Part shown: positions 16,931 through 26,112 of the stretch, piece by piece
How positions within the stretch are numbered: the first letter of the stretch is position 1
Layout: each line of letters starts with the position of its first letter
NCBI RefSeq assembly: GCF_000238095.2
Contig: NZ_JH815226.1
Location: forward strand, 36,850-100,849
Reading direction: 5' to 3'
DNA from: Peptoanaerobacter stomatis
GTDB taxonomy: Bacteria > Bacillota > Clostridia > Peptostreptococcales > Filifactoraceae
Length of the DNA: 64,000 nucleotides
Made by a program: the position numbers and the translations under genes
The notes under the pieces: generated by a model
Database searches by the model: none
What the model was told of the DNA's origin: nothing
What the model saw: the letters and a program-made list of their open reading frames with translations, nothing else

Positions 16931-18661
16931 TTAATATACATAAAAATTCACAATATTTCTGAAATTTTTTGTTCCAAAATAGTTAAACACTACATAACTT
17001 TCTTTTTTTTCAGATATATTTTCTTTATCAAATTTTTCTATGTCAATATCAAAAAGTTCTATGTTTATTGCAGAGTTTATATTTTTAATTTCTGAATTTA
17101 TATCAAATTTCTTTGAAAAATCAATATCTGCAATTATATCTTTCTTTGTTTGTGAATTTAATTTGCAAGTATCATTCTTTAAAAACTCAGGTATCACTCT
17201 ATTTCTTCCCATAAGAAGATAGTCAAATCGCAATAATTCCTTAAAAAAATATATATTTTTATCGCTTAAAAAACTTCTTGCATAATCAAAGAGCAGATAA
17301 AATCTGTCATCTCTTGAAAGATTTTTATTGTAATCATTACCCTTTTTAAAATTGCAAAATCTTTCAAAAAAAGAAAAATAATCATTGTCTATCTTACTTA
17401 AAATAAATTTCATAGAATAATTAAAAGTCATAGAATTATAATATTCTTCAAGCACAGATTCAACATCTTTTAGCAAAAATATATCTTTATATGATAAAAA
17501 TTGCGTACTTATCACCTCATACGGTGCATAGCTTCTGTATTTTATAGCAAATTGACCAACTACCGAGTTAATGGGTGAGCCTTTCAGCATTTTCAAAAAG
17601 CCGAGCTGTAAATTGTCAGGCTCCAATGCCATTACATCGTTAAAGGAATGCTTGAAACTATCCAAATTTTCATAAGGTAATCCTGCTATCAAATCAAGGT
17701 GTTGATGTATATTGCCAAAAGATTTTATCTTTCTTACTTTTTTTGACAATTCATCAAAATTGTCTATTCTGTTTACAGCTTTTATAGTTTGCTTATTAGT
17801 CGACTGAACTCCTATTTCAAATTGAAACAAGCCTTGCCTTACATTTTTAAGTGCATCCAGCAAATCATCCTGCATGATATGTGCAGTTATCTCAAAATGA
17901 AAGTTTATACTTCCGTTGTCAAGTGTACATAAATATTTTATTAAATCTATGGTTCTTTTCTTGTCGTAGTTGAATGTCCTATCCACAAATTTTATCTGTT
18001 TTGCACCAAGATTCACAAGTTTTTCCAAATCACTGATTACTTTTTCATATGGAAAAAATCTTACTGATTTTGTAACTGATGATAGACAATATGAGCAATT
18101 ATAACAGCATCCTCTTGAGGTTTCATAATAAACTATCTTATCTTTTATGCTGTTTTCATCAAATATATCGTATGCTCCCCTTATCATCCCAAGATTTTCT
18201 ATAGGTTTTGCATCTACATTTTCAATTATTTCTTCATTTTTTCTATATGTTAACGACTCTATATTTTCAAAAGATTTAACTTCATATGCACTTATGAATT
18301 TTCTAAAAACTATTTCTCCCTCATCTCTTATTATATAGTCAACCACATCGTTTCGTTTCATAAAATCTATGCTTTCAAAACTTACTTCCGGACCTCCAAA
18401 TAACAATTTTGTATCAGGGTTGGCTAATTTTATATCACAACATAATTTCAATATATGCTCCACATTCCATATATATGTAGAAAATGCTATCAAATCATAG
18501 TTTTCACTCATTATGTCGCAAAATATATCTTGCAAATTTTCATTTATAGTATACTCTTTTACACTTACATCAGCAATATCATATATATTGTTGTATAAAT
18601 ACTTTAATGCTAATGATGAATGTATAAATTTAGAGTTAAGTGTAGTAAGCAAAATCTTCAT
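16931..18661 (-). CDS. B12-binding-domain radical SAM protein (DUF4080-like)
   Basis: The N-terminal about 130 residues look like a cobalamin-binding Rossmann domain (MKILLTTLNSKFIHSSLALKYLY, later LLFGGPEVSFE). The radical SAM core follows, with SRGCCYNCSYCLSS (CxxxCxxC variant with an extra Cys) and EIGVQSTNKQTIKAVNR. The C-terminal part resembles DUF4080. The family is widespread in Clostridia and its substrate is unknown to me. The gene begins two bases after the Rrf2 regulator stops, suggesting co-transcription and perhaps Fe-S- or redox-linked control. Confidence 0.88.
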   Translation of the reverse strand: MKILLTTLNSKFIHSSLALKYLYNNIYDIADVSVKEYTINENLQDIFCDIMSENYDLIAFSTYIWNVEHILKLCCDIKLANPDTKLLFGGPEVSFESIDFMKRNDVVDYIIRDEGEIVFRKFISAYEVKSFENIESLTYRKNEEIIENVDAKPIENLGMIRGAYDIFDENSIKDKIVYYETSRGCCYNCSYCLSSVTKSVRFFPYEKVISDLEKLVNLGAKQIKFVDRTFNYDKKRTIDLIKYLCTLDNGSINFHFEITAHIMQDDLLDALKNVRQGLFQFEIGVQSTNKQTIKAVNRIDNFDELSKKVRKIKSFGNIHQHLDLIAGLPYENLDSFKHSFNDVMALEPDNLQLGFLKMLKGSPINSVVGQFAIKYRSYAPYEVISTQFLSYKDIFLLKDVESVLEEYYNSMTFNYSMKFILSKIDNDYFSFFERFCNFKKGNDYNKNLSRDDRFYLLFDYARSFLSDKNIYFFKELLRFDYLLMGRNRVIPEFLKNDTCKLNSQTKKDIIADIDFSKKFDINSEIKNINSAINIELFDIDIEKFDKENISEKKESYVVFNYFGTKNFRNIVNFYVY

Positions 18662-18663
18662 AA

Positions 18664-19062
18664 TTATTTTTTTCCAAATGTATATTTTTCTAATTCTTCG
18701 TTTACTTTATCTTGTATTTTTCTTAAATTATTATTTATAGGACATTCGCTTCCCACCATATTTCTACTGCAACAGGCAGGATCTTGCAAACACTTATTGA
18801 TATATATCTCGCCTTCTATAGCCTCTACCACCATTTTATAATTTATATCTTGTGGTTTCTTATTTAGATAATATCCACCGTTTACACCTCTTAACGCTTT
18901 TGTAATTCCATATATATTTAACTTTCTAAGTATTTTTAAAGCAAATCTTATAGGTATTTTTAATTCTTCAGAAAGTGTACTCGCCCCAACCACTTCTTCT
19001 TCACTGCAAGACAAATAGTCTATCATCCTCAAAGCATAATCCGTTTCTTGCGTTATTCTCAT
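18664..19062 (-). CDS. Rrf2-family transcriptional regulator (IscR-like cysteines)
   Basis: A 132-residue winged-helix regulator. The N-terminus MRITQETDYALRMIDYL and the recognition segment RFALKILRKLNIYGI..LRGVNGGYYL are typical of Rrf2. Cysteines at 91, 97, 98 and 107 lie where IscR and relatives bind a Fe-S cluster (C92, C98, C104 in E. coli IscR), so Fe-S sensing is plausible. A cysteine desulfurase gene lies about 1.2 kb away on the opposite strand, which fits an Fe-S theme. The gene lies between the unknown zinc-ribbon protein and the radical SAM gene. Confidence 0.92.
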   Translation of the reverse strand: MRITQETDYALRMIDYLSCSEEEVVGASTLSEELKIPIRFALKILRKLNIYGITKALRGVNGGYYLNKKPQDINYKMVVEAIEGEIYINKCLQDPACCSRNMVGSECPINNNLRKIQDKVNEELEKYTFGKK

Positions 19063-19095
19063 TAACTTCCTCCATTTTAAATTACAATTTATATA

Positions 19096-19983
19096 CTATC
19101 TCATTCTAAACAGCAAAATAAATATTGAAGCGCTCAACATTATTCCTGATATTAATAATGACGCTAAATTAAGTTTAGGAGCTTTTGCCAAATATTCACC
19201 TGTTTCCTTAAATGCACTCACTTTTACTGCTTCAATCTCTTTTTTTTCAGGTATAGTTTGCTCTTCTTCTATAACACTTTCCTGATTTTCTTCTTGAACA
19301 ACAGGCCCTGTATCTAAACCTAATTCAGCCTCCAAATCTGCCAGAGGATCACTTTCATCGTCTTCCACACTTCCTGCTATTTCACGTTCTATCATCTCTT
19401 TTATCTTTTCAATGGATCTATAATCAGAAAACACTTGATTTTGTTCTCTCATACAATTACTACAAAAATCTGACTCGTCTCCATTAAAATATCCGCAAAC
19501 ACATCTCCAATTAATACTCAGTTTTGCAGGCAAACATATTGCATCTTGCCCGGCTACTTTTTGAAGCAGTTGCAAATCATCATCACTAATAGGAGGTATT
19601 GCGAATTTCTCCATATGTTCATATACCAAATCTATAGATTTTCCATCTAAAAAAACAGCTTTAAGCAGTTTTACTTCTGCACGCCTTGCATTTGGAAAAC
19701 TCTTGCTTAAATTAAATTTAGAAACTACACCTATTTCATTAGGCTTAATTTCTACATCTTCTCCTGTTATTCTATAAGGTTCTTCTTGAAGTTTTGTTTC
19801 CACTGAGTCATAAAAATATACTTCATATTCTATTTTTGCAAGTATAGAGCCACTTTTGTTGAGAGCTTTTAACTCCAATGTCAAATCTGATGTACTGCCT
19901 TTAAGTTTCACATCCACTATTTGTACAAAAGCATCTCCACCGACCCATACAACACCAGGCCTAAAATCAAGCTTTCTATTCAT
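19096..19983 (-). CDS. Unknown membrane-anchored protein with a zinc ribbon
   Basis: I do not recognise a named family. The 295-residue protein starts MNRKLDFRPGVVWVGGDAFV and has a beta-rich N-terminal domain (about 1-130). A zinc ribbon follows with CVCGYFNGDESDFCSNC near residue 165. Then comes an acidic low-complexity linker (about 195-260), and a single C-terminal transmembrane helix (LASLLISGIMLSASIFILLF) ending RMR. This is a tail-anchored layout with the soluble part in the cytoplasm. An in-frame TTG start further upstream is less likely because GGAG lies 8 bases before the ATG at 19983. It precedes the Rrf2 gene and may head that operon. Confidence 0.75.
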   Translation of the reverse strand: MNRKLDFRPGVVWVGGDAFVQIVDVKLKGSTSDLTLELKALNKSGSILAKIEYEVYFYDSVETKLQEEPYRITGEDVEIKPNEIGVVSKFNLSKSFPNARRAEVKLLKAVFLDGKSIDLVYEHMEKFAIPPISDDDLQLLQKVAGQDAICLPAKLSINWRCVCGYFNGDESDFCSNCMREQNQVFSDYRSIEKIKEMIEREIAGSVEDDESDPLADLEAELGLDTGPVVQEENQESVIEEEQTIPEKKEIEAVKVSAFKETGEYLAKAPKLNLASLLISGIMLSASIFILLFRMR

Positions 19984-20281
19984 ACAGGACACTCCACAAT
20001 CAAGTTTAAATATCAAAAATCACGATTAAACAAGACGTCAAATAACAATTTTATATAAAAAATTATACTTAGCATGTATAAAAATAAATATTTTTCAAAT
20101 TATAATAATAAACAAAAACCATTTTATATTAAATTGATACACTATCATTTTATAATAAATCATTTATTTTTTCAATACTTGTGTTTGCTTTATTCATTAT
20201 AATATGTTAATATTATGGATATTTGTGGAAATTATTTATAAAATATAAATCTTTAATCTATTAAAAACAAAAAGGTGAACC

Positions 20282-21418
20282 ATGATTAACAAGAGAATTT
20301 ATCTTGATAATGCCGCAACTACAAAAGTTGATGATGATATATTAAATGAAATCACAAAATATTTCAACATTGAGTATGCCAATCCTTCAAGCATATATAA
20401 AGAATCAAGAACAGTTCAAAACGCAATAGATGAAGCTCGCTCATCTGTTGCAAAGCTCATAAATGCAAATTCTGATGAAATATATTTTACATCAGGTGGT
20501 ACAGAATCTGACAATTGGGCAATACAATGTGTAAAAAACAAAAATAAAAAACACATAATAACAAGCAAGATAGAACATCATGCCATATTAAACACTTGTA
20601 AATATATGCAAGAATCAGGACATAATGTAACATATCTTGATGTAGACAAAAACGGATTTATAAATCCTCAAACATTAGAAGAAAATATAACAAAAAATAC
20701 ATCTATTGTGTCAATAATGACTGCCAACAATGAAATAGGAACAATACAACCAATAAAACAGCTATGCGAAATAGCACATAAAAATGGTGCGTATTTCCAT
20801 ACAGACGCAGTACAAGCCATAGGCAAATTGGACATAGACGTAAAAGATTCAGACCTTGATATGATGAGCATATCAGGTCATAAAATACATGGCTTAAAAG
20901 GTATAGGAGCACTCTATATAAAAAAATCAACACAGCTTAAAAACTTAATTTACGGCGGCAGTCAAGAAAGCACCAAGAGAGCAGGCACAGAAAATGTAGC
21001 AGCTATAGTATCTCTCGGTTTAGCTTGCGAAAAGCTTACAGCAAATAAAGACGAACAGAATTATATAAGAAATTTAAGAGATTATTTTGTAAATCAAGTC
21101 TTATCTAAAATAGATGATTGCATATTAACCGGTGATAAGGATAAAAGACTTGTAAATAACGCAAGTTTCTGTTTTGCAAACATAGACTCAAAAATACTTA
21201 TAATATTATTAGATAAAGCCTGCATATGTGCATCCGTAGGCTCTGCATGTACATCAGGCTCAATAGAAAATTCTCATGTAATTAAGGCAATAGGCATAGA
21301 TGATAAATATATAAATGGCAACATACGTTTTACATTTTCAAAATATAACACAAAAGAGGAAATTGATTATACTGTATCAAAACTTGCTGAAATAGTAAAA
21401 AAATTGAGAAATAATTGA
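20282..21418 (+). CDS. Cysteine desulfurase (NifS/IscS family)
   Basis: A PLP enzyme that moves sulfur from cysteine to an active-site Cys persulfide for Fe-S cluster or thiocofactor synthesis. The 378-residue protein has the PLP lysine in SISGHKIHGLKG, the HHAILNTC region after SKIEHH, and the catalytic loop SVGSACTSGSIENSHVI. It is preceded by AAAAGGTGA. It stands alone, divergent from the Rrf2-radical SAM-lgt group. No iscU or thiI partner is next to it, so the sulfur acceptor cannot be named. The intergenic 20,017-20,281 is AT-rich; a TATAAT-like -10 lies near 20198 but no good -35 is seen. Confidence 0.95.
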   Translation: MINKRIYLDNAATTKVDDDILNEITKYFNIEYANPSSIYKESRTVQNAIDEARSSVAKLINANSDEIYFTSGGTESDNWAIQCVKNKNKKHIITSKIEHHAILNTCKYMQESGHNVTYLDVDKNGFINPQTLEENITKNTSIVSIMTANNEIGTIQPIKQLCEIAHKNGAYFHTDAVQAIGKLDIDVKDSDLDMMSISGHKIHGLKGIGALYIKKSTQLKNLIYGGSQESTKRAGTENVAAIVSLGLACEKLTANKDEQNYIRNLRDYFVNQVLSKIDDCILTGDKDKRLVNNASFCFANIDSKILIILLDKACICASVGSACTSGSIENSHVIKAIGIDDKYINGNIRFTFSKYNTKEEIDYTVSKLAEIVKKLRNN

Positions 21419-21609
21419 TAATATTTTAAAATTATACAAAATTAACTGACTATAAATTAATTTTTTGGGTAGAATTATCAAATATCACTTTCAATTTATA
21501 TATCAAACTAAATTTATTTTATATGGATGTCCATTTAACTAAATTATAAGAAAATATATTTAATTGAAACTTAATAATATTATAAAATTCAGAAAAGGCG
21601 GAAAATCAA

Positions 21610-22605
21610 ATGATTCAAAAATATTATGACAAAGATTGTGATTTAAGTTTATTAAAGGATAAAACAATAGCTATAATAGGTTTTGGAAGTCAAGGACACG
21701 CTCACGCACAAAACCTTAAAGACAGCGGAATAAAAGTCGTAGTCGGACTTAAACCGGACAGTAAATCTGCTGACGCTGTAAGAAATGCAGGAATAGAAGT
21801 TATGAGTGTAGAAGACGCTGCAAAAGCAGGAGATTTCGTAATGATGCTCGTACCTGATGAAATATCTGCAGACATATACAATTCACAAGTTGCTCCACAT
21901 ATGAAAAAAGGCGATGTGCTTATGTATGCACATGGATTTAACATACACTATAATTTGGTTACACCAAGTGAAGATATAGATGTAATAATGGTAGCACCGA
22001 AAGGTCCGGGTCATACTGTAAGAAGTCAATATCAAGCAGGAAAAGGTGTACCTTCTTTAATAGCAGTATATCAAGATAAATCAGGAAAAGCTAAAGATTA
22101 TGCTCTTGCATATGCATCAGGAATAGGTGCAGGTCGTGCAGGAATATTAGAAACTACCTTCAGACAAGAAACAGAAACAGATTTATTCGGAGAACAAGCT
22201 GTACTTTGCGGCGGAGTAACACAACTTATGAAAGTAGGTTTTGAAACTTTAGTTGAAGCAGGTTATGAACCTGAAATGGCATATTTTGAATGTATTCACG
22301 AGATGAAGTTAATAATAGACCTTATAAACGAAGGCGGATTTGCAAAAATGAGAAATTCAATCTCAAATACAGCTGAATATGGTGATTATACAGCAGGAAG
22401 AAAAATAATAGGCGAAGACACAAGAAAAGCAATGAAAAATATATTATCAGATATACAAGACGGAACATTTGCAAGCGAATTTATGACAGAATTTTCTTCA
22501 GGAAGAAAAACAAAATTTTTATCAACAAGAAGAAAAGAATCAGAACATCAATTGGAGAAAGTAGGACAAGAGCTTAGAGATATGATGTCTTGGTTAAAGA
22601 AATAA
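21610..22605 (+). CDS. ilvC: Ketol-acid reductoisomerase (class I)
   Basis: IlvC converts acetolactate or acetohydroxybutyrate to the dihydroxy acid with NAD(P)H and Mg2+, a branched-chain amino acid step. The 331 residues have the Rossmann motif [17 protein letters not shown] and VAPKGPGH, and the knotted C-terminal domain with [21 protein letters not shown] and ISNTAEYGD. The loop after the second strand (GLKPDSKS) has serines of the kind that often bind the NADPH phosphate. The gene is isolated: no ilvB, ilvN, ilvD or leu genes are in the window. No T-box is seen in the 190-base region upstream. Confidence 0.97.
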   Translation: MIQKYYDKDCDLSLLKDKTIAIIGFGSQGHAHAQNLKDSGIKVVVGLKPDSKSADAVRNAGIEVMSVEDAAKAGDFVMMLVPDEISADIYNSQVAPHMKKGDVLMYAHGFNIHYNLVTPSEDIDVIMVAPKGPGHTVRSQYQAGKGVPSLIAVYQDKSGKAKDYALAYASGIGAGRAGILETTFRQETETDLFGEQAVLCGGVTQLMKVGFETLVEAGYEPEMAYFECIHEMKLIIDLINEGGFAKMRNSISNTAEYGDYTAGRKIIGEDTRKAMKNILSDIQDGTFASEFMTEFSSGRKTKFLSTRRKESEHQLEKVGQELRDMMSWLKK

Positions 22606-22631
22606 ATTTTATTTAATTATATTTTTTCTAC

Positions 22632-22683
22632 AAAAAAGGGGCTGTTGCATAATGATGAAAATCATAGCAACAGTCCCTTTTTT
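22632..22683. terminator. Bidirectional terminator between ilvC and the convergent ABC transporter operon
   Basis: AAAAAAGGGGCTGTTGC (22632-22648) pairs with GCAACAGTCCCTTTTTT (22667-22683), with one G-T type position. A- and T-runs flank both arms, so it can end transcription in both directions. Its right arm overlaps the stop codon of the ATPase gene. Confidence 0.88.
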
Positions 22684-23461
22684 AACCTACTCTTCTTCTT
22701 TCATTGAAATCTACCAATTTTTCTGTATATATATCTATTAACTCCTGCTCAGTAAGGTTTTTGCTCTCTTTATCCAATATTATATTTCCACTGTCAAGCA
22801 TAATCACTCTGTCAGAATATTTTATAGCGTCTTTCATATTGTGAGATATCATAACTGTAGTAATTTTTTTACGTTCTATAAGCTGTCTTGTCTTTTCCAT
22901 TATAACCGCTGAAGTTTTCGGATCAAGTGCCGCAGTATGCTCATCCAATAAGAGAATTTTCGGATGTTTCATAGTTGCCATACAAAGTGATAGAGATTGT
23001 CTTTGTCCTCCTGAGAGAAATTTTACTTTCGTGGAAAGTTTATCTTCTAAACCAAGGTCAAGTTCTTTCAAAATTTCTCTATATTTTGAGACATTTTTAA
23101 AATTTATCAGTTTTTTTATTCCGAATCTTTCGCCTTTTTTATCTGCTAATGACATATTTTCCAATATAGTCAATGAAGGTGATACTCCTAATGATGGATT
23201 TTGATGTACTTTTCCTATATATATTGCTCTTTTTTCCTCTTTAAGCTTGCTTATATTTTTTCCATCCAATATTATATCTCCATCATCTTGAAATATACTG
23301 CCTGATATTATGTTCATAAGCGTTGACTTTCCACAACCGTTTGAGCCTATAAGAGCTGTACATTTCCCCTTTTCTATAGTCAAATCGAATTTATCAAAAA
23401 TTTTTATTTCATTTTCTGTTCCTGTATTAAAAGTTTTACTCAAATTTTTTATATTAAGCAT
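22682..23461 (-). CDS. ABC transporter ATP-binding protein (TrpZ/PhnC-like, amino-acid-type importer)
   Basis: The ATPase of the T-box-controlled importer. It has Walker A GSNGCGKST, the signature LSGGQRQSLSL, Walker B ILLLDEHTAALD and the switch histidine ISHNM. An in-frame TTG seven codons upstream could start the protein, but GGGGTGA lies just before the ATG at 23461, which gives a typical MLNIKNLSKTF start (259 residues). Third gene after the binding protein and permease. The substrate class follows from the operon rather than from this gene. Confidence 0.92.
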   Translation of the reverse strand: MLNIKNLSKTFNTGTENEIKIFDKFDLTIEKGKCTALIGSNGCGKSTLMNIISGSIFQDDGDIILDGKNISKLKEEKRAIYIGKVHQNPSLGVSPSLTILENMSLADKKGERFGIKKLINFKNVSKYREILKELDLGLEDKLSTKVKFLSGGQRQSLSLCMATMKHPKILLLDEHTAALDPKTSAVIMEKTRQLIERKKITTVMISHNMKDAIKYSDRVIMLDSGNIILDKESKNLTEQELIDIYTEKLVDFNERRRVG

Positions 23462-23524
23462 TTTTTCACCCCGATTTTGCAATTAATAAATATACAATTT
23501 TTAGTTAATATATTATTATTACTA

Positions 23525-24394
23525 TTATTTTCTGTTTTTCTTGAACATTTTTCTTCCTATTTCCATATTATTATATGCTATAAATATTATAACTATCAGT
23601 GATGTGACAGCTTTTAAATAATTCGAAGGCAATCCTCTGTCCAAAGCTAATCCCCATATAAATTTATAAATCATAGCTCCACATATAGCTCTTAATGTTC
23701 CTTTTAATTTTTGATTGCTTTTCATTATTGTATCTCCTATTATTATGGATGCCAAGGCATATACTATTATTCCTGTACCCATATTGGAGTCTGCAAATTT
23801 TTGACTCTGTGCCATTAACGCTCCTGAAAGTGATACCAATCCGTTTGACAACATCAATCCGAGAATTTTATATTTGTCCGAGTTTTGTCCAAGTGCCCTT
23901 ACAAGAGTTTCATTATCTCCTGTAGCTATTACAAGATATCCTATCTCCGTTTTAAAAAACAAATCTAAAATAATTTTTATCAATACTACAAAAGCTAACA
24001 ATATCAATATATTAACTGTTTTTGATTCTTTAAATATTATAGGTACCTGAAAAAGTGGTATGTTTGAATTTCCAAGACCTATTGCAAGATTTAGTGAATA
24101 TAATATGTTAAGTGTAAGTATTCCTGATAATAACGGTGTTATTTTTAACTTTATAAATAATATTGCCGTAAGTAAACCTGCGAGCATTCCTGCTATAAAT
24201 GCTACCGTCATTGATATAGCAGGATTTATCATTTTTGTTGCCAAAATTGCAAATGTAAATGCTCCTAATGGAAAAGAACCTTCTACAGACAAATCTGCTA
24301 TATCAAGTACCTTATATGATATATATACTCCCATTGCAAGCACAGCAAATATAAGTCCCTGCTCAACCGATGTTATAAAAAGTGCATTTCCCAT
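23525..24394 (-). CDS. ABC transporter permease (TrpY-like)
   Basis: A 289-residue polytopic membrane protein with about eight hydrophobic segments. It contains LDIADLSVEGSFPLGAF, typical of the permeases of the TrpXYZ/YtrF-like group related to branched-chain amino acid permeases. It follows the binding-protein gene, with a MITE-like repeat between them, and precedes the ATPase by 63 bases. Together the three genes would form a complete importer. Substrate is not shown by this subunit. Confidence 0.9.
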   Translation of the reverse strand: MGNALFITSVEQGLIFAVLAMGVYISYKVLDIADLSVEGSFPLGAFTFAILATKMINPAISMTVAFIAGMLAGLLTAILFIKLKITPLLSGILTLNILYSLNLAIGLGNSNIPLFQVPIIFKESKTVNILILLAFVVLIKIILDLFFKTEIGYLVIATGDNETLVRALGQNSDKYKILGLMLSNGLVSLSGALMAQSQKFADSNMGTGIIVYALASIIIGDTIMKSNQKLKGTLRAICGAMIYKFIWGLALDRGLPSNYLKAVTSLIVIIFIAYNNMEIGRKMFKKNRK

Positions 24395-24466
24395 TTTAAA
24401 ATTTTCCTCGCTTTTGTTAATATTTTCTATTTGTAAATCAAATTGTATATAATATTTTTATGTTTT

Positions 24467-24593
24467 ATACTAATATTCGTTTGATTAATGAATAAAATTT
24501 ATTATAGGTTGTTTATTTAAAGTATGCTTAATATTACTTATCTAATAAATCCTTAAAAACAAAAATATCTATTGTTATATTAGAGATTAGTAT
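24467..24593 (-). repeat. MITE-like element, copy I (inside the T-box transporter operon)
   Basis: About 127 bp with ends ATACTAATATTCGTTTGATT and AGAGATTAGTAT. Its reverse complement aligns along its length with the copies at 26935-27088 and 40343-40467 (shared core near GTTTTTAAGGATTTATTAG). It fills most of the gap between the binding-protein and permease genes. Confidence 0.75.
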
Positions 24594-24614
24594 TATATAA
24601 AATTGTAAAATATG

Positions 24615-25580
24615 CTATTCTATTTTTTGAGCCTCTTTTATAATAGGATTGTTTTCATCTAATCCCAAGTCTTTTACTATTTTCATACTGACTGTATTGT
24701 ATGTTCTATCTGCATACTCTACAGGTATACTTGAAGGTTTTACACCTTCTAATAATATTTTTGCAGCCATATCTCCGGCTTGTTTTCCAAAATCCACATA
24801 TGACACACCATTTGCTAACAATACGTTTTTGGCTGAAGCTGAACTGTCCACATAAGACATAATCAACACTTTTTTTGAAGCATTTACTTTAGATGTTAAC
24901 AAATCAAGTGATTTTGCTACTAAATTATCTGTAATTACATATACTCCGTCACATTTTCCTATTAAAGCATCTATTGCCTGTGGCATATCATTGATATTGT
25001 TGATTCCAATATCCACTATTTCCAAACCGATTTCTTTAGACGTTTCTTTTGCATCTGCAACTTGTATTTGTGAATTTGTTTCACTTGTTGAATATATTAT
25101 TCCAATTTTTTTAATTCCATCTTGTAATTTATTGAATAATTCCAACTGTTCTTTAATAGGTGTTTTATCTGATACTCCTGTTATATTTTCGCCTTCAAGC
25201 TCTGATTTTACAGGATCTGTAACCGCAGAGAACACTATCGGTATATCATTTGTAACTTGTTTTGCCGCCTGTGTAGATGTTGTAGATATAGAGTATATCA
25301 AATCTACTTTTTCATCTGTAAAGCCTTGTGCTATTGTTGTAGCAGTTGCTACATCGCCTTGAGCATTTTTATATATTATTTCAGCATCTATACCTTTTGC
25401 TTTCAATTCTTCCTCAAAACCCTTTCGTGCATCATCAAGCGCTGGATGTTCTATAAGTTGTGTTATACCTATCTTATATTTCTTAACATCCCCTTCTTTT
25501 TTTTCTGAATTATCTGATGAAGAACACCCTACTGTCAATAATAAAGATGATATAAGTATCATAGACATTAATTTTTTCAT
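24615..25580 (-). CDS. ABC transporter substrate-binding lipoprotein (TrpX-like)
   Basis: A 321-residue secreted lipoprotein with signal MKKLMSMILISSLLLTVGCSS (lipobox LTVGC). The mature domain is the ABC sugar/amino-acid binding fold of the TrpX family (YKIGITQLIEHPALDDARKGFEEEL). Lgt, encoded in this window, would lipidate it. It is the first gene after a T-box leader, so expression should respond to an uncharged tRNA and the ligand is probably the matching amino acid or its precursor. The T-box features do not support tryptophan (see finding). Confidence 0.93.
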   Translation of the reverse strand: MKKLMSMILISSLLLTVGCSSSDNSEKKEGDVKKYKIGITQLIEHPALDDARKGFEEELKAKGIDAEIIYKNAQGDVATATTIAQGFTDEKVDLIYSISTTSTQAAKQVTNDIPIVFSAVTDPVKSELEGENITGVSDKTPIKEQLELFNKLQDGIKKIGIIYSTSETNSQIQVADAKETSKEIGLEIVDIGINNINDMPQAIDALIGKCDGVYVITDNLVAKSLDLLTSKVNASKKVLIMSYVDSSASAKNVLLANGVSYVDFGKQAGDMAAKILLEGVKPSSIPVEYADRTYNTVSMKIVKDLGLDENNPIIKEAQKIE

Positions 25581-25683
25581 ATATAAATCCTCCCTTTTCA
25601 GTGTTTATAAAACTACTATAAATAAATTTTCAATGATTTGTATAAGAATTGAATTTTTATAAATTAAAATTTGAGTAAAAAAA

Positions 25684-25723
25684 ATCTCCGTCCATATGTA
25701 ATCAAATACATAGGGACGAAGAT
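25684..25723 (-). terminator. T-box terminator hairpin
   Basis: On the minus strand a 17-bp stem with mismatches (arms 25707-25723 and 25684-25700) is followed by eight T. The 5' arm overlaps the antiterminator region next to the T-box motif, so it is the regulated terminator. Confidence 0.88.
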
Positions 25724-25960
25724 ACAATCTCCGCGGTACCACCCAAATTATGAATTATAAAATTCATCACTTAAAGAAATCCATCAATTTCCGCTTATAT
25801 AACGGTAAGCCTCCGCCCAATTCTACTCGCTAATGCTTTAAAACTGGGAACTCAAAAGTGAATATTACATATCTCGTTAAACTGCCGACTTTCACCTGAT
25901 ACGGCTCTCTGTAAGTATACTTGATATCTTTCTCTTTTTCAAAGTCTTTATTCTTTTGCT
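25724..25960 (-). promoter_or_regulatory. T-box riboswitch leader of the TrpX-like transporter
   Basis: The minus strand contains the T-box motif TGGGTGGTACCGCGG (25731-25745), with the UGGN bulge read as UGGU. Upstream lie a Stem I apical pattern (AGAGAGCCG...GGTGAAAGTCGGC, about 25884-25912) and a Stem I base closing with CACTTTTGAGTT. The element senses uncharged tRNA and then blocks the following terminator. UGGU predicts a tRNA with discriminator base A. The 3' strand of the specifier loop lies around 25858-25873 and holds no UGG triplet. The exact specifier (UUC and AUU are candidates) needs folding. Confidence 0.93.
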
Positions 25961-25967
25961 TTAAAGA

Positions 25968-25996
25968 ATAATACAATAATAAATTTATTTTGTCAA
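25968..25996 (-). promoter_or_regulatory. Promoter of the T-box operon
   Basis: On the minus strand TTGACA (25991-25996), 17 bases, then TATTAT (25968-25973). This is near consensus and lies directly upstream of the T-box Stem I. Start of transcription is expected near 25961. Confidence 0.82.
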
Positions 25997-26112
25997 TAAA
26001 TATTTAAGTTTTTTTTAAGATTTTACAATAATATCATAAAAATATTTGAAAATTAATTTATTATTTGTCTTAATATAATTTACTGTTTTTCTTTTTAAAA
26101 ATATCAATAAGA

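Noticed and set aside
21419-21609. T-box or leader peptide before ilvC
   Set aside because: No GGGTGGNACCGCG motif and no Leu/Val/Ile-rich short ORF with a ribosome binding site.
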